The notes below the pieces were generated by a model that made no database searches, was not told the origin of the DNA, and saw only the letters and a list, made by a program, of their open reading frames with translations. Below are positions 17,020-27,200 of a stretch of DNA of 31,195 nucleotides, piece after piece. A program made the position numbers and the translations under genes. The stretch is from a virus, in IMG/VR virus record IMGVR_UViG_3300037493_000370, positions 1-31,195 of that record; one strand, 5' to 3'. How positions within the stretch are numbered: position 1 is the first letter of the stretch; each line of letters begins with the position of its first letter.

Positions 17020-18615
17020 ATGAGTGCAACAATAGAATTAAAATATTTCAATTCTTTTTGGCTTAAAAAAATGAAGTCAATAACTGATGTAGCGCCTAGC
17101 GCTCCTGATGCTCTTCCAAATCATTTAGCTACGGCCGCCACGATAGGACAAACTTCTATAACATTTGCAAGCACACCGCCACTGCCAAATATAGGTCCTG
17201 GACAAGCAATTTATTATACTATATCGAGTAATACTTATACATCAATAATAAAAAGTTATTCAGGATTAGTTGTAGAATTAATGGAACCTATTGAAATTAA
17301 TATTTCAACAGCTGTAGATATTACCTTTGGCGAAATTATTGATTTTAAATATGTACCAAGTTCTAGTGATTATAGTTATGACAAAGAAACAGATTGGTAT
17401 ATAGAAGAAGCAAGAATTAGAGGCGGATATAATAATACAACCGTTGACTTTGGGGTTAAAGCATATTTGATAGCAGAAGTGAATGCTCAACAAAGTAGGC
17501 CAAACTCTCTTATATATTCTGGTATATTTAATTCTAGAACAGGAGTAAATAATACAAATCAGTTTTCTATTGCAGATGATATAACACGCACTGTAGACCC
17601 TATAAACGGATCAATACAAAAATTATATTCAGAGGATACAAACCTTATTATATTCCAAGAATTTAAAGTAAGCAGAGCATTGATTGATAAAGACGCGGTA
17701 TATTCTGCAGATGGGCAAGCAATGACTACATCAGGAGCGGCTGTTATAGGTCAAGTACAATCTTATGCTGGCAACTATGGTATTGGTACTAACCCTGAGA
17801 GTTTTGCTGTTTATGGATATAGAAAATATTTTGTTGATAGAAATAGAAATGTAGTTTTAAGATTATCTCAAGATGGTATAACTGAAATATCATCTTATGG
17901 AATGATAGACTTTTTTAGAGATCAACTTGGGTATATTGGTAGTACAGGTAAAATCATTGGTGGCTGGGATGTTCATAATAAACAATATGTTGTATCTTTG
18001 CAACCAAATGCTTTTACATCACCATCAGAAAGCAGAGGGCAGCAATTGCCATCATATACTTTAGCTTTTGACGAAGACTCATTAGGATGGACAAGCTTCT
18101 TTAGTTATATACCGAACTACATGGACGGATTACGCAATAATTATTATAGTCTCAAAGACGGTAATATTTGGGTGCATTATTCACCAAATGTTAATAGAGG
18201 TAATTTTTATGGAGTAACATATACATCTTATGTGACATTTGTATTAAATCCTAACCCTTCAATGGTTAAGAACTTTAATACCATAAACTACGAAGGTACT
18301 CAAGGGTGGATAATGAATAGTTTGTATACTGATACCGATACAGCTATACCAATAAATGCATCTTTTACTGCATCAAGTTTAGCGCAATTAGAGGCAAATT
18401 TGTTTACAAATAATTTTAAACAAAAAGAAAACAAATATTTTGGTAATATATTTAACAATACAGTCGCATCAGGCGGAGATGTTATATATGGACAATCAAT
18501 GTCCGGTATAAAAGGTTTATATGCAGTTTGTACTATGACATTAAATAATAATCTTTACCCAAATCAAGCGGAACTTTATGCATGTTCTTCTGAATATGTA
18601 GAATCATCATATTAA
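17020..18615 (+). CDS. beta-rich tail/muzzle-like structural protein
   Basis: This 531-aa protein begins with a short helix F-N-S-F-W-L-K-K and then a small beta domain (about 35-110: S-I-T-F-A-S, then G-Q-A-I-Y-Y-T-I-S, then V-V-E-L-M-E-P-I). From ~120 on there are W-Y-I-E-E-A-R-I-R-G-G-Y-N-N and V-D-F-G-V-K-A-Y, then Y-A-G-N-Y-G-I-G-T-N-P-E-S-F-A-V-Y-G-Y-R-K-Y-F-V-D-R-N and L-R-L-S-Q-D-G-I-T-E-I-S. I recognise this style from conserved tail proteins encoded next to gp10-like hubs in Bacteroidota podoviruses. The late W-x-x-F-F-S-Y repeats suggest propeller blades. It lies 29 bases after the hub gene and probably forms part of the same tail assembly. It may be a tail-end piece of what is a single long protein in some relatives. 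Confidence 0.7.
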   Translation: MSATIELKYFNSFWLKKMKSITDVAPSAPDALPNHLATAATIGQTSITFASTPPLPNIGPGQAIYYTISSNTYTSIIKSYSGLVVELMEPIEINISTAVDITFGEIIDFKYVPSSSDYSYDKETDWYIEEARIRGGYNNTTVDFGVKAYLIAEVNAQQSRPNSLIYSGIFNSRTGVNNTNQFSIADDITRTVDPINGSIQKLYSEDTNLIIFQEFKVSRALIDKDAVYSADGQAMTTSGAAVIGQVQSYAGNYGIGTNPESFAVYGYRKYFVDRNRNVVLRLSQDGITEISSYGMIDFFRDQLGYIGSTGKIIGGWDVHNKQYVVSLQPNAFTSPSESRGQQLPSYTLAFDEDSLGWTSFFSYIPNYMDGLRNNYYSLKDGNIWVHYSPNVNRGNFYGVTYTSYVTFVLNPNPSMVKNFNTINYEGTQGWIMNSLYTDTDTAIPINASFTASSLAQLEANLFTNNFKQKENKYFGNIFNNTVASGGDVIYGQSMSGIKGLYAVCTMTLNNNLYPNQAELYACSSEYVESSY

Positions 18616-18630
18616 AATAAATTAAATTAA

Positions 18631-19038
18631 ATGGAATTACAAGTACGGGCATTACAGGAAAGCGATTGGGAAAATCTGCAATCCTGGTGGAAATGGTGGC
18701 GATGGCCAGAAGTATCAAAAGAAACATTACCGCTTAATGGATTAGGCGGTTTAATGGTATATAAAGGTGACACACCGGTTGCGGCGGGGTTTTTATATCT
18801 TTCAAATTCTAAAGTGGCGTGGTTGGATTGGATTGTTTCTAATCCAGAATATAAAGAAAAGGATAGAAAACAAGCAATAGAATTGTTAATAAATTCCTTA
18901 GAAGAAGTTGCAAAACAGCAAGACTATAATATTATAATTAGTATTACAAGAAGTAAACATTTAATAGAAGCACATAAAAAATTAGGTTATATGGTGGATG
19001 AAAAGCCATCATATGAAATTTCAAAAAAAATAAAATAA
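18631..19038 (+). CDS. GNAT-fold protein in the tail gene cluster
   Basis: This 135-aa protein has the strand-helix order of GNAT acetyltransferases: V-R-A-L-Q-E-S-D-W-E-N-L (beta1-alpha1), W-W-K-W-W-R-W-P, G-G-L-M-V-Y-K-G-D-T-P-V-A-A-G-F-L-Y-L (beta2-beta3), K-V-A-W-L-D-W-I-V-S-N-P (beta4), then a helix and A-H-K-K-L-G-Y (the common GNAT C-terminal motif). The acetyl-CoA pyrophosphate loop Q/R-x-x-G-x-G/A, expected after I-V-S-N-P, reads K-E-K-D-R-K-Q-A here and lacks both glycines. So the fold is likely but catalysis is doubtful. Similar proteins occur among tail genes of marine phages; whether they modify virion proteins or are structural is unknown. It starts 15 bases after the 531-aa gene and ends one base before the next gene. 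Confidence 0.7.
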   Translation: MELQVRALQESDWENLQSWWKWWRWPEVSKETLPLNGLGGLMVYKGDTPVAAGFLYLSNSKVAWLDWIVSNPEYKEKDRKQAIELLINSLEEVAKQQDYNIIISITRSKHLIEAHKKLGYMVDEKPSYEISKKIK

Positions 19039-19039
19039 T

Positions 19040-19717
19040 ATGGCACTAATAACAGCAGCAACAGTAGCAGTTGGCGCAACAGTAGTTGGAGGATTAGTAA
19101 ATGCTAATCAAGCAAAACAGGCAGCAAGAGGATTTGCTAATGAAGCAGAAAGAAAAGAATGGGAGATTAGCCAAATAGAAGCTAATAGACAGAAGATTCC
19201 GAACCCTTATGCAAATGTAAAGAGCATTGCAAGTTCATTTAAAAATCCATATGCAAGTATGGGGGTAGCTACTCAAGCAGCAGAAATGCAGGCAGAGGAA
19301 GCAGATATTTCATTGGCTAATACGTTAGACTTGTTAAGATCCACTGGAGCAAGCGCTGGTGGAGCAACCGCATTAGCTCAAGCTGCGTTAAATAGCAAGA
19401 AAGGGGTTTCTGCTAGTATTGAAAAACAAGAAGCTGCTAATGAGCAATTAAAAGCGCAAGGTCAAGAAAAACTTAATACCATGCTGTTAGAGGACGAGGC
19501 TAGAGTTCAAGCATTAGAAGCTGAAGGTGTTAAATTCCAATATGGAGAACAAGAATCTAGAGATATTGCAAAACTTAATAGATTATCTGGACAATCAGCT
19601 CAAGCTCAAGCAAACCAAGCTTCTGCACAAAGTGCACAAGGAGCTGCATATGGATCAATATTTAGCGGTATAGGTAATATTGCAGGTGGGGTAATTTCTG
19701 CAGCTGGTAAAAAATAA
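19040..19717 (+). CDS. putative internal virion protein (membrane-active)
   Basis: This 225-aa protein is Ala/Gln/Glu-rich and predicted helical throughout. It opens with a hydrophobic Gly/Ala/Val segment (L-I-T-A-A-T-V-A-V-G-A-T-V-V-G-G-L-V) and closes with a similar one (I-F-S-G-I-G-N-I-A-G-G-V-I-S-A-A-G), with a long charged helix between. T7 gp14-type and P22 gp7-type ejection proteins have this arrangement and go from the capsid into the host envelope. The family call is by architecture and gene position (after the tail hub, before very large internal proteins), not by a diagnostic motif. The N-terminal hydrophobic stretch could instead be read as a signal peptide, but the C-terminal partner makes ejection more attractive. 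Confidence 0.62.
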   Translation: MALITAATVAVGATVVGGLVNANQAKQAARGFANEAERKEWEISQIEANRQKIPNPYANVKSIASSFKNPYASMGVATQAAEMQAEEADISLANTLDLLRSTGASAGGATALAQAALNSKKGVSASIEKQEAANEQLKAQGQEKLNTMLLEDEARVQALEAEGVKFQYGEQESRDIAKLNRLSGQSAQAQANQASAQSAQGAAYGSIFSGIGNIAGGVISAAGKK

Positions 19718-19737
19718 TAAACTAAAAAATACAATAT

Positions 19738-21192
19738 ATGGGATATTACGAAAATCCTCCTATAATTAACTTTACTGAGGGATATAATCAAGTTACCGCT
19801 GGCATTATTGATGCAACAAAATCTATAACGGAAGCCTTAATAAAAAGAGGGGAAAGAGAAAGACTAAGCATTGAGAAATTACAACAGCAAAAAAATGAAA
19901 CAGATTTAGAATATAATAATAAACTTTCACAATGGGATTCAAAAACTCCTATACAAAATAAAGATATTAATTCTAAGATCCATAATATATTACAACAAAA
20001 AATACAAATTGCTGCTGACGCTAAAATTGCTTTATTATCAGAAACTAATAACGAAAAACGTCAAGAGTATTTAAAACATATACGTAATGCCGATGTATTT
20101 ATGAACAATGCTGCTGAATTTGCAAAAAACGTTGCAATGGATTCAGCTACTTGGAGAGAGAATGCTTCTGCTGTTACTATCGGAGTTCCTAATGGATGGG
20201 TGGTAAATGGAAAAGATTCCAGTGAAATTATGGCTAGAACGGGCGCTCTTGAGATTATTGGGGGAATGGATCAAATGTATGAGAATTCTTCTATTGACAT
20301 TGAAGATACCGGAGATAGTTTTAAATTATTAGTTAGAGGAAAAAGAAAAGGTAGCAATGAAAGTTTTGAAATGCCTATTGATGCAAGTTCTTATTTAAAA
20401 TCTGATACTGAAGGAGGCGGAGGGTTTTTACAAAAAGTTGAAAATATAGATGAATTTGTTAAGTCCTCAAAGAAAAATTTAGTTGACGAAAAAGGTGATC
20501 TATTTGAGACATTTAAAACACAAGAGGAAGAAACCGCTAAGTTAGGAAATGGGTATGAAAGGATATATGGTAGAAGACTTAAAACCGATGAAATAAAAAC
20601 CGAAATTTCAAAACAAGCATATATAAAAGCCCAAGGTTATTTAAGAGCAGGTAAAGAGTCTAGTTTAAGATCTTTACTTAATTATACGTTAGAGCAAGGA
20701 CCAGAATATTATGACGCTGAATTTAAAGGTAAATTTACTACCGTAGAAGCACAAACAGCTAAGTTAGCTGAGTTACTAACTGAGAAATCATTTCAGTCAA
20801 TTACAAGGGACCATAGGACTTCAAAAGAAGGTGATAAAGATGTTTATTGGTCTGTTGATTCTAAGGTTTCAAAAATTGAAGAACCAACAAAAAGCGGTAA
20901 AGGAGGAAAAGGAAACACGGGTTTTCAATCAGGCGAAGTGCAAATATTTGATCAACCACAAATAGATAAATATATGCAAGCTTATGCAAGGGCTTTTGAG
21001 AATAAAGACGAACCTTTTATTATATCTTGGACAGGAGCAAGAGGAGGTCAAAATGAAGAAACATTCCAATTTTACAATGGTAAAGTTAGAAGAATCGACG
21101 GCGGTAGCGCTATAGCTTTTAATGATTCAAAAGAGTTTAGGGATTATTTAAGATCAAAGAAAACAGTAAAGAAAACGCCTTTAAAAGCATAA
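19738..21192 (+). CDS. putative internal/ejected virion protein
   Basis: This 484-aa protein is mostly helical in the first 150 residues (a long heptad-rich stretch with E-K-L-Q-Q-Q-K-N-E-T-D-L-E-Y), with a small beta domain around 195-235 and further helices to the end. A Gly/Lys-rich linker (G-K-G-G-K-G-N-T-G) lies near residue 390 and a basic C-terminus near 470-484. No enzyme motif is apparent. It lies between the 225-aa and 2806-aa proteins, as the middle-sized internal core protein does in T7-like phages (gp14, gp15, gp16). I infer a role in the ejection apparatus, but sequence alone does not show this. Its stop is 17 bases before the giant gene. Confidence 0.6.
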   Translation: MGYYENPPIINFTEGYNQVTAGIIDATKSITEALIKRGERERLSIEKLQQQKNETDLEYNNKLSQWDSKTPIQNKDINSKIHNILQQKIQIAADAKIALLSETNNEKRQEYLKHIRNADVFMNNAAEFAKNVAMDSATWRENASAVTIGVPNGWVVNGKDSSEIMARTGALEIIGGMDQMYENSSIDIEDTGDSFKLLVRGKRKGSNESFEMPIDASSYLKSDTEGGGGFLQKVENIDEFVKSSKKNLVDEKGDLFETFKTQEEETAKLGNGYERIYGRRLKTDEIKTEISKQAYIKAQGYLRAGKESSLRSLLNYTLEQGPEYYDAEFKGKFTTVEAQTAKLAELLTEKSFQSITRDHRTSKEGDKDVYWSVDSKVSKIEEPTKSGKGGKGNTGFQSGEVQIFDQPQIDKYMQAYARAFENKDEPFIISWTGARGGQNEETFQFYNGKVRRIDGGSAIAFNDSKEFRDYLRSKKTVKKTPLKA

Positions 21193-21209
21193 TAATTAAA
21201 TAAATCTAT

Positions 21210-24200
21210 ATGTTAGAATACGTAAATGAAAATGGAGAGTCTTACACAGAAGACGAAATAAATCAATTTGCAAAAGACAATAACACTTCTTTTGATGATA
21301 TAATAGCAAAAAATGGATTAACCCCAAAGAAACAAAAAGAAAATGTTTCGCCGGGAAAGCAAAAGACCGTTGCAAAAAAGGATGCAAATGCAACGGCACC
21401 AAATACGGCATCCAAATTGGCTCCTACTTCTTCGGATTCCAAAAAGCGTAAATCATTTTTTGATCAAGCAATAGAAACACCTTCTTTTGAAGAATCTGCT
21501 AATAAAGCAATAAAAGCTAAAAAAGAACAAGAAAAAATTGCATATGATTTAGAAAAATCTTTAAGAAGCTCTAGAGCAGATTTAACTAGTCAAATAACAG
21601 GACAAACTAATCCATCCACTCAAAGAAGTATTATGCTTGAGAAAGTGGATGCTGACAATTTAGCAAAACAAAAAGAACAAGAAAAAATAGACCTTGCTAA
21701 AGGAGAAATAAGACTAAAAGAAACAACTATAAGAAACGACAAAACTTATAGAGAAGCTAGTGAGTTATTAAAACAAGCTACTATTTTGCCTAAAGAATTT
21801 GAGGATGAATTAAACAATGAAATAAATTCTCAAAAAGAAAGAAATGGAAAAGCATATACAGAATACCAAACACCTGGAGGCGTAGGCTATATAGGTGGAG
21901 GGGCAAATACTGAAATAAAAAGAAAATTTATAGCTTTTGAAAACGAAAGAAAACAAGCTTTAAATGAATTTAAAAAAATAAAAAAAGCTCCTACGGAACA
22001 AGAAATTCTTAATAGAGCAGCACAAATATACAAACAAAATAAAACAGAAGAAAGACTATATTCACAAAAATGGGATGCTTTAGAGAATCTTGAGGGTTAC
22101 GGCGAAGAGGTTCAAAAGTTTTTTATTGATTATGATATTAATAAAAAAACCGTTGCAGATGATGATTTAGCAAAAACAAATGCGCAAAAAGTTTATACTC
22201 AAAAAGCATTAGAGCATTCTGTATCAAATATAGAGAATTTAAAAAAGAGGTTAAAACCTGCTGGGTATGAATATAAAACACAACAGGAAATTGATGAGCA
22301 AAATACTTTAATAGAGCAGATTAATCTTAATAAAAAAGAAATTGGAGACAATATTAAGTATTATGATAAATTATCAAACAATGAAGCGGTATTAGAAAAT
22401 GCATCGACATCTTTAGAAAAAGACATAGAGTTACAGAAAAAAGATTGGAATTGGTGGTCAAGAACAGGCAGAAAAATTTGGAACTCTTATGTAAATGAGT
22501 TTGGAGGAAGTGTAGCTGGTGCGTTAGCTTACGCCGATGATTTAATAATGAGCACTGTTACCGGAGGATCTTGGGATAATCGAATTGGCAAAGACGTCGC
22601 CAGAATGAAACAAGAGAATAAAGAAGAGTATGAGTCTAAAATGGCGCCTAACAGAGGCACTTTTACAAGTCCAGAAGCTTTTATGGAAAACGCGGCCGAT
22701 GCTATAATTAGCCAACTGCCTCAAATAATAACTATTGTATTGGCTCCCGAAGCTTACGCTCCTGAAATTGTAGGACTTGTATCTGGCGGTGTTACCGGAA
22801 CAGGTGCTAAGTACACTGAGATGATTGGTGAGCAAATGACTGGTATACCAGATGAAGATGGTATTATAAAAAACCCTGATTATTCAGTAACACAATTATT
22901 TTCTGTACCAGCATTATTTGGATTATACGAAGGCGGCTCTGAATATGTTGGAGGTCGAGCTATTGGTAGAATGCAAAAAATGTTTAGCAAAGCAACTAAA
23001 CCAGAATTAGAAGGTATTTTAGGTGCTGCTAAAACTACTATTACTAAAAAAGCAGAAGAATTCTCTAAAAATTTACTACAAAACTACGGAGAAGAAATTC
23101 CTGCTGAAGTATTTAATACTGTACTTGGTAATTTTACAGATAAAACATTATTAGGTAAAAAAGATAAAAATTTGCTTGAAGGCGTACCAGAAACAATATT
23201 TGATACCGCCGTAGTATCTACATTATTTGCTACTGCACCTCATATTGCTGGCGCGGTTTATAGACAATTTATACCTGCTACTTATGCAAAAAAACTTGTT
23301 GAAAATAATAATAGAATAGCAGATATATTAAAAGGAGTTGATTATGAAAAATTATCGCCTGAAGAAAAAACTATAATTGATGATAAAATAAAATCAATAA
23401 AAGACAACTCCACAACTATGATTAATGATGTAGCGGAATCAATTGGAGCAACGGATACTGCTACTTTACTAGATATAGACAACCTAAGTAGAGATATTAT
23501 TGATATAAGAAAGCAAGCTAATACTATTAATAATAGTAATAATCTTACTCAAGAACAAAAAGACCAATTGTTAGACGACATGGCTACACAGCACCTAGAC
23601 ACAACAACTAGGTATAATAGAGTATTAGATAATATTTACCGCGCAGAACAAGCAAACAAAAAAGTTGCTACTTGGTCAAATACCAGAAAATTAAAGTCTG
23701 ATATAAACTTAGGTAGAAATTATTTAGCTACTGTAATGGTGACTGGAAAAGATGTAAAATACGTTGCGGCATCAAATAAGGAACTTATAGATAAAGCACT
23801 AGTAAATCCAGTATATTCAAAAATAATTAATAACGAATATAATGCTTTTGTAACGGATACTAACGAAACTTATTCTCCAGAGCAAAAGTCATTGATTATG
23901 CGCTCTATAGCTGCTAATCAAGTAAAAGAGAACGGTATGTATGACGATAGAATTAATACGATCTACGTTAATAAGGATACTGCTCTTAGAAATAAAACAT
24001 TTACTACCGCTAGACACGAAGTATTCCATAAGGTTATAGAAAACTTTGCTGGTAATATGGGAGATATTGGTAAATCTTTATACTCATTTGTTAAAGAACA
24101 GCATGTTGGAGATACTAAATTTGATGACACCAAATTTGCAAAAAGAATGCAAAGAGAGTTTGATGATTTAGCTAAAGATATTGAAAAATTAGATTCTCAA

Positions 24201-27200
24201 AAAGAAGCAGGAAAAATAACATCTAAAGAATATAATGCTCAAGTTAAACAAAAAGAAAACATTGCTAACGAGGAAGTTTCTACAATATTAACGGAGTCTT
24301 TAATCGATGGCGATATTAAAATAGACAAATCAAATGCAGAAAACTTAAAGTTTGATAGCGATGGCAATGTAATAATTAACAATGCTAAGGATATGTTTAA
24401 CTTTATTGCCGCTTATAACGAGTCTTATAGTAAATCTAAAAGATCTGATATTGTTGAAGCCGCTGCGCAAGGTAAAGTAGCTGGAGAATTAATAAAAGAA
24501 ACCCCAACAAAATCCGTTAGCCAAGAGCCAAGAAGATCAAAATCTGAAGTTGACTTATTAAAAGAAAAACTAGAGGAACTTGAGGATAATGAAGGCGATT
24601 ATGATCCAGATGATTTTGATCAACAAGTAGATAATTTAAAAGCTAAAATCAAAAGAGCAATTGAAAAAGAAAAGACAGAAGTAAAACCTGTAGTTAAAAA
24701 AGAGGCATCAGACGAAGACGAGGTTAAAGAAATTGTTAGATCTGAAAAGGGATCTGTAGCTTCTGATAAAGTTCAAAAACTATATGAAGAAAAAGGATTA
24801 GCCGCTGCGCAAGATATTATTAATTTATTTAAACCTATTACAAAAAGAATAGTAGATAAGCGTAGAGACGCGCCAGGTTTTGATAGAGAATTACTTACTG
24901 ATGAAATTGAAACTGGATCTGGTGGTATATTAGATCTTATTAAAAGTTATGCAAGCGAAAAAGGAGTTCCTTTAGCTGCTTATATAAACAGACAATTACC
25001 TTTAAGGGCTATTGCTGCATCTAGAAGGGTATTAGAAGGAGACTTTAAGAAAGACGTTACAGAAGAAAAAGGGTTGATGGCTGAAGAAACTGTTTCTGAG
25101 GTAAAAGAAAAACCAAAATATAAAAATGCATTAGAATCAAATGTTTTTGAGCCTACAGTTTTAAAAACAATGTCTGACAAGATTGTAACCCAACTTCGTA
25201 CATTAAAATCCCGTATTGATGAACCCATATCGTTAAATCGTACAGTTACTCCGTTGATTGCAGAGATTAGGGATGCTATTGGTAAACAATTAGACATTGA
25301 TGTTAAAAAAGCAATGGGTGGCAAAAAAGACAACGAATTAGTAAATTGGTTGTTAAAAAATAAACGTTATGTACTTGAAAATATGACTACAACGTGGTTA
25401 ATGGGCGCTAATGGACAAGGTGGTATACCACAAGCAATACAAAAAAGAATAGATGGCAAATGGGTTAGTTATCCTGATTGGGTTGATCAAAAAATAGATA
25501 GGGAAGCTGTTTCAACTGATAATGCAGGTAGAACATCTGGAGCAGAATTAGTTAGAAGATTGCCTAATGTATTTAATAACGTATCTAATGAAGACTACTT
25601 AGGTCAAGTGGTTGGGTCTGACGGTAACCCTATACGCGGAAGAAAAGAATCATTAGCAAAAGCAGTTGCTGAGGAATCGGCATTTGATATAATTAATAAT
25701 GATTTACAAAATGATGGCCCAATTTACGATGCTCTAAAAACTAACCAGGAACGCCAGGGCCTTGTAGTCGCAGAAAATTTTAGTAATGAATTTGCCAGAC
25801 AAGCAGAACGAGGTAATGTTAAATATTCTAAAGAATTAAAATCAGAATTATCAAACAAATTAGGTGAAGACCTTAATGACCAAGATATGACAAATATTAT
25901 AAGAGGAATTATAAGTCAAATTATAAAACCTACTATATATAAAAGAAAAATGGCATTAGGGGATTTAGAACAAGATTGGAAAGAAAGATTGGGTAATGAT
26001 CTATATGAAAAAGTTTATAATGAATATTTAAGTCCAATTGCAGATGCATTAGACACTGTTCAAAATAGCCCATCAAATAAAAGAGGAGATGTTGCTGAAG
26101 ACAAGGTCATAGAGACTATAAAATCAATAGAAAATAAAGATTTTAAATTAATATCAACAACTTCTGCGGGGGCTGGATCTCACGCTGTTGATGTTCAATT
26201 TTCTTATAAAGGTATTCCTATTAATTTTGAAGTGAAATCAGGAAAATCAGACAGATTAACTTCTTTAAATATACATAATTATACGGCTAATAAAATAACA
26301 ACATCAAGGATTGTATCGGAAAATAATAAAAACAATATAATATCTCAAATACAAAATAATAGTAAATTCCAAAAATTTGTTAAAAAAGCTTTAGATAATG
26401 GTGCTACATTAACAGAAAATGGAAGTCTAGAGGTTGATCCGAAATTGCTTAATAAGTTAAAAATTGGGGGTTCAATATATGGTAAAACGCTAATTCCTCT
26501 TAGCATAGATATGGGCTTGATAAAGGACATATACAATAGGAAAGGAATAAATTATATTGGATTTGGCGATATTGGTATATTTAGTGTTGGGGAAAACACA
26601 TTGGGTATTGATGTGCCAAGTCTAGAGGGAAAATTATATTCAAAGGCTTTCCTTCATCCGGGCATCGTAAAAACCAATGGTAAAGTTACATTAACATTAA
26701 AAGTATATACTCAGTTAACAACTGAAGCTGGTAATCAATTATCTGAAAAATCTAAAGATTCTGTTTATAGCAAAGAATCATGGAGCAATTTATTTAAAAA
26801 TATTCCGGAAGAAAGAATATCATATTTAAAAAGTGTACCGGGTATTAAAGAAAATAATGAAACATCTAATGCTGTTTTAATTTCATTACAAAATGGTAAA
26901 AAATCAAAAGGTATTTCAGTTTTTGATTTTGATGATACTGTAGGATTAACAAAGAGTAATGTGCTATACACAATGCCCGACGGTTCAAAAGGTAAATTGA
27001 ATGGAGCTGAATTCGCTAAAGAAGGATCTAGATTATTAGACGAAGGCGCAATATTTGATTTTTCTGAATTCAGTAAAGTAGTTGAAGGTAGACCTGGTCC
27101 AATGGTTGAAAAGATGAAGAAAATGATTGGCAAATTTGGTGCAGAAAATTTCTTTATACTTACGGCAAGACCTGCTGATTCAGCGTTGCCTATTAAAGAA

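Noticed and set aside
26922-26939. D-F-D-D-T in the giant protein as an RNA polymerase DxDxD catalytic motif, as in crAss-like virion polymerases
   Set aside because: The last residue is T rather than D, and HAD motifs II, III and IV follow at the right spacing, so a phosphatase explains it better. No other polymerase segment was found.
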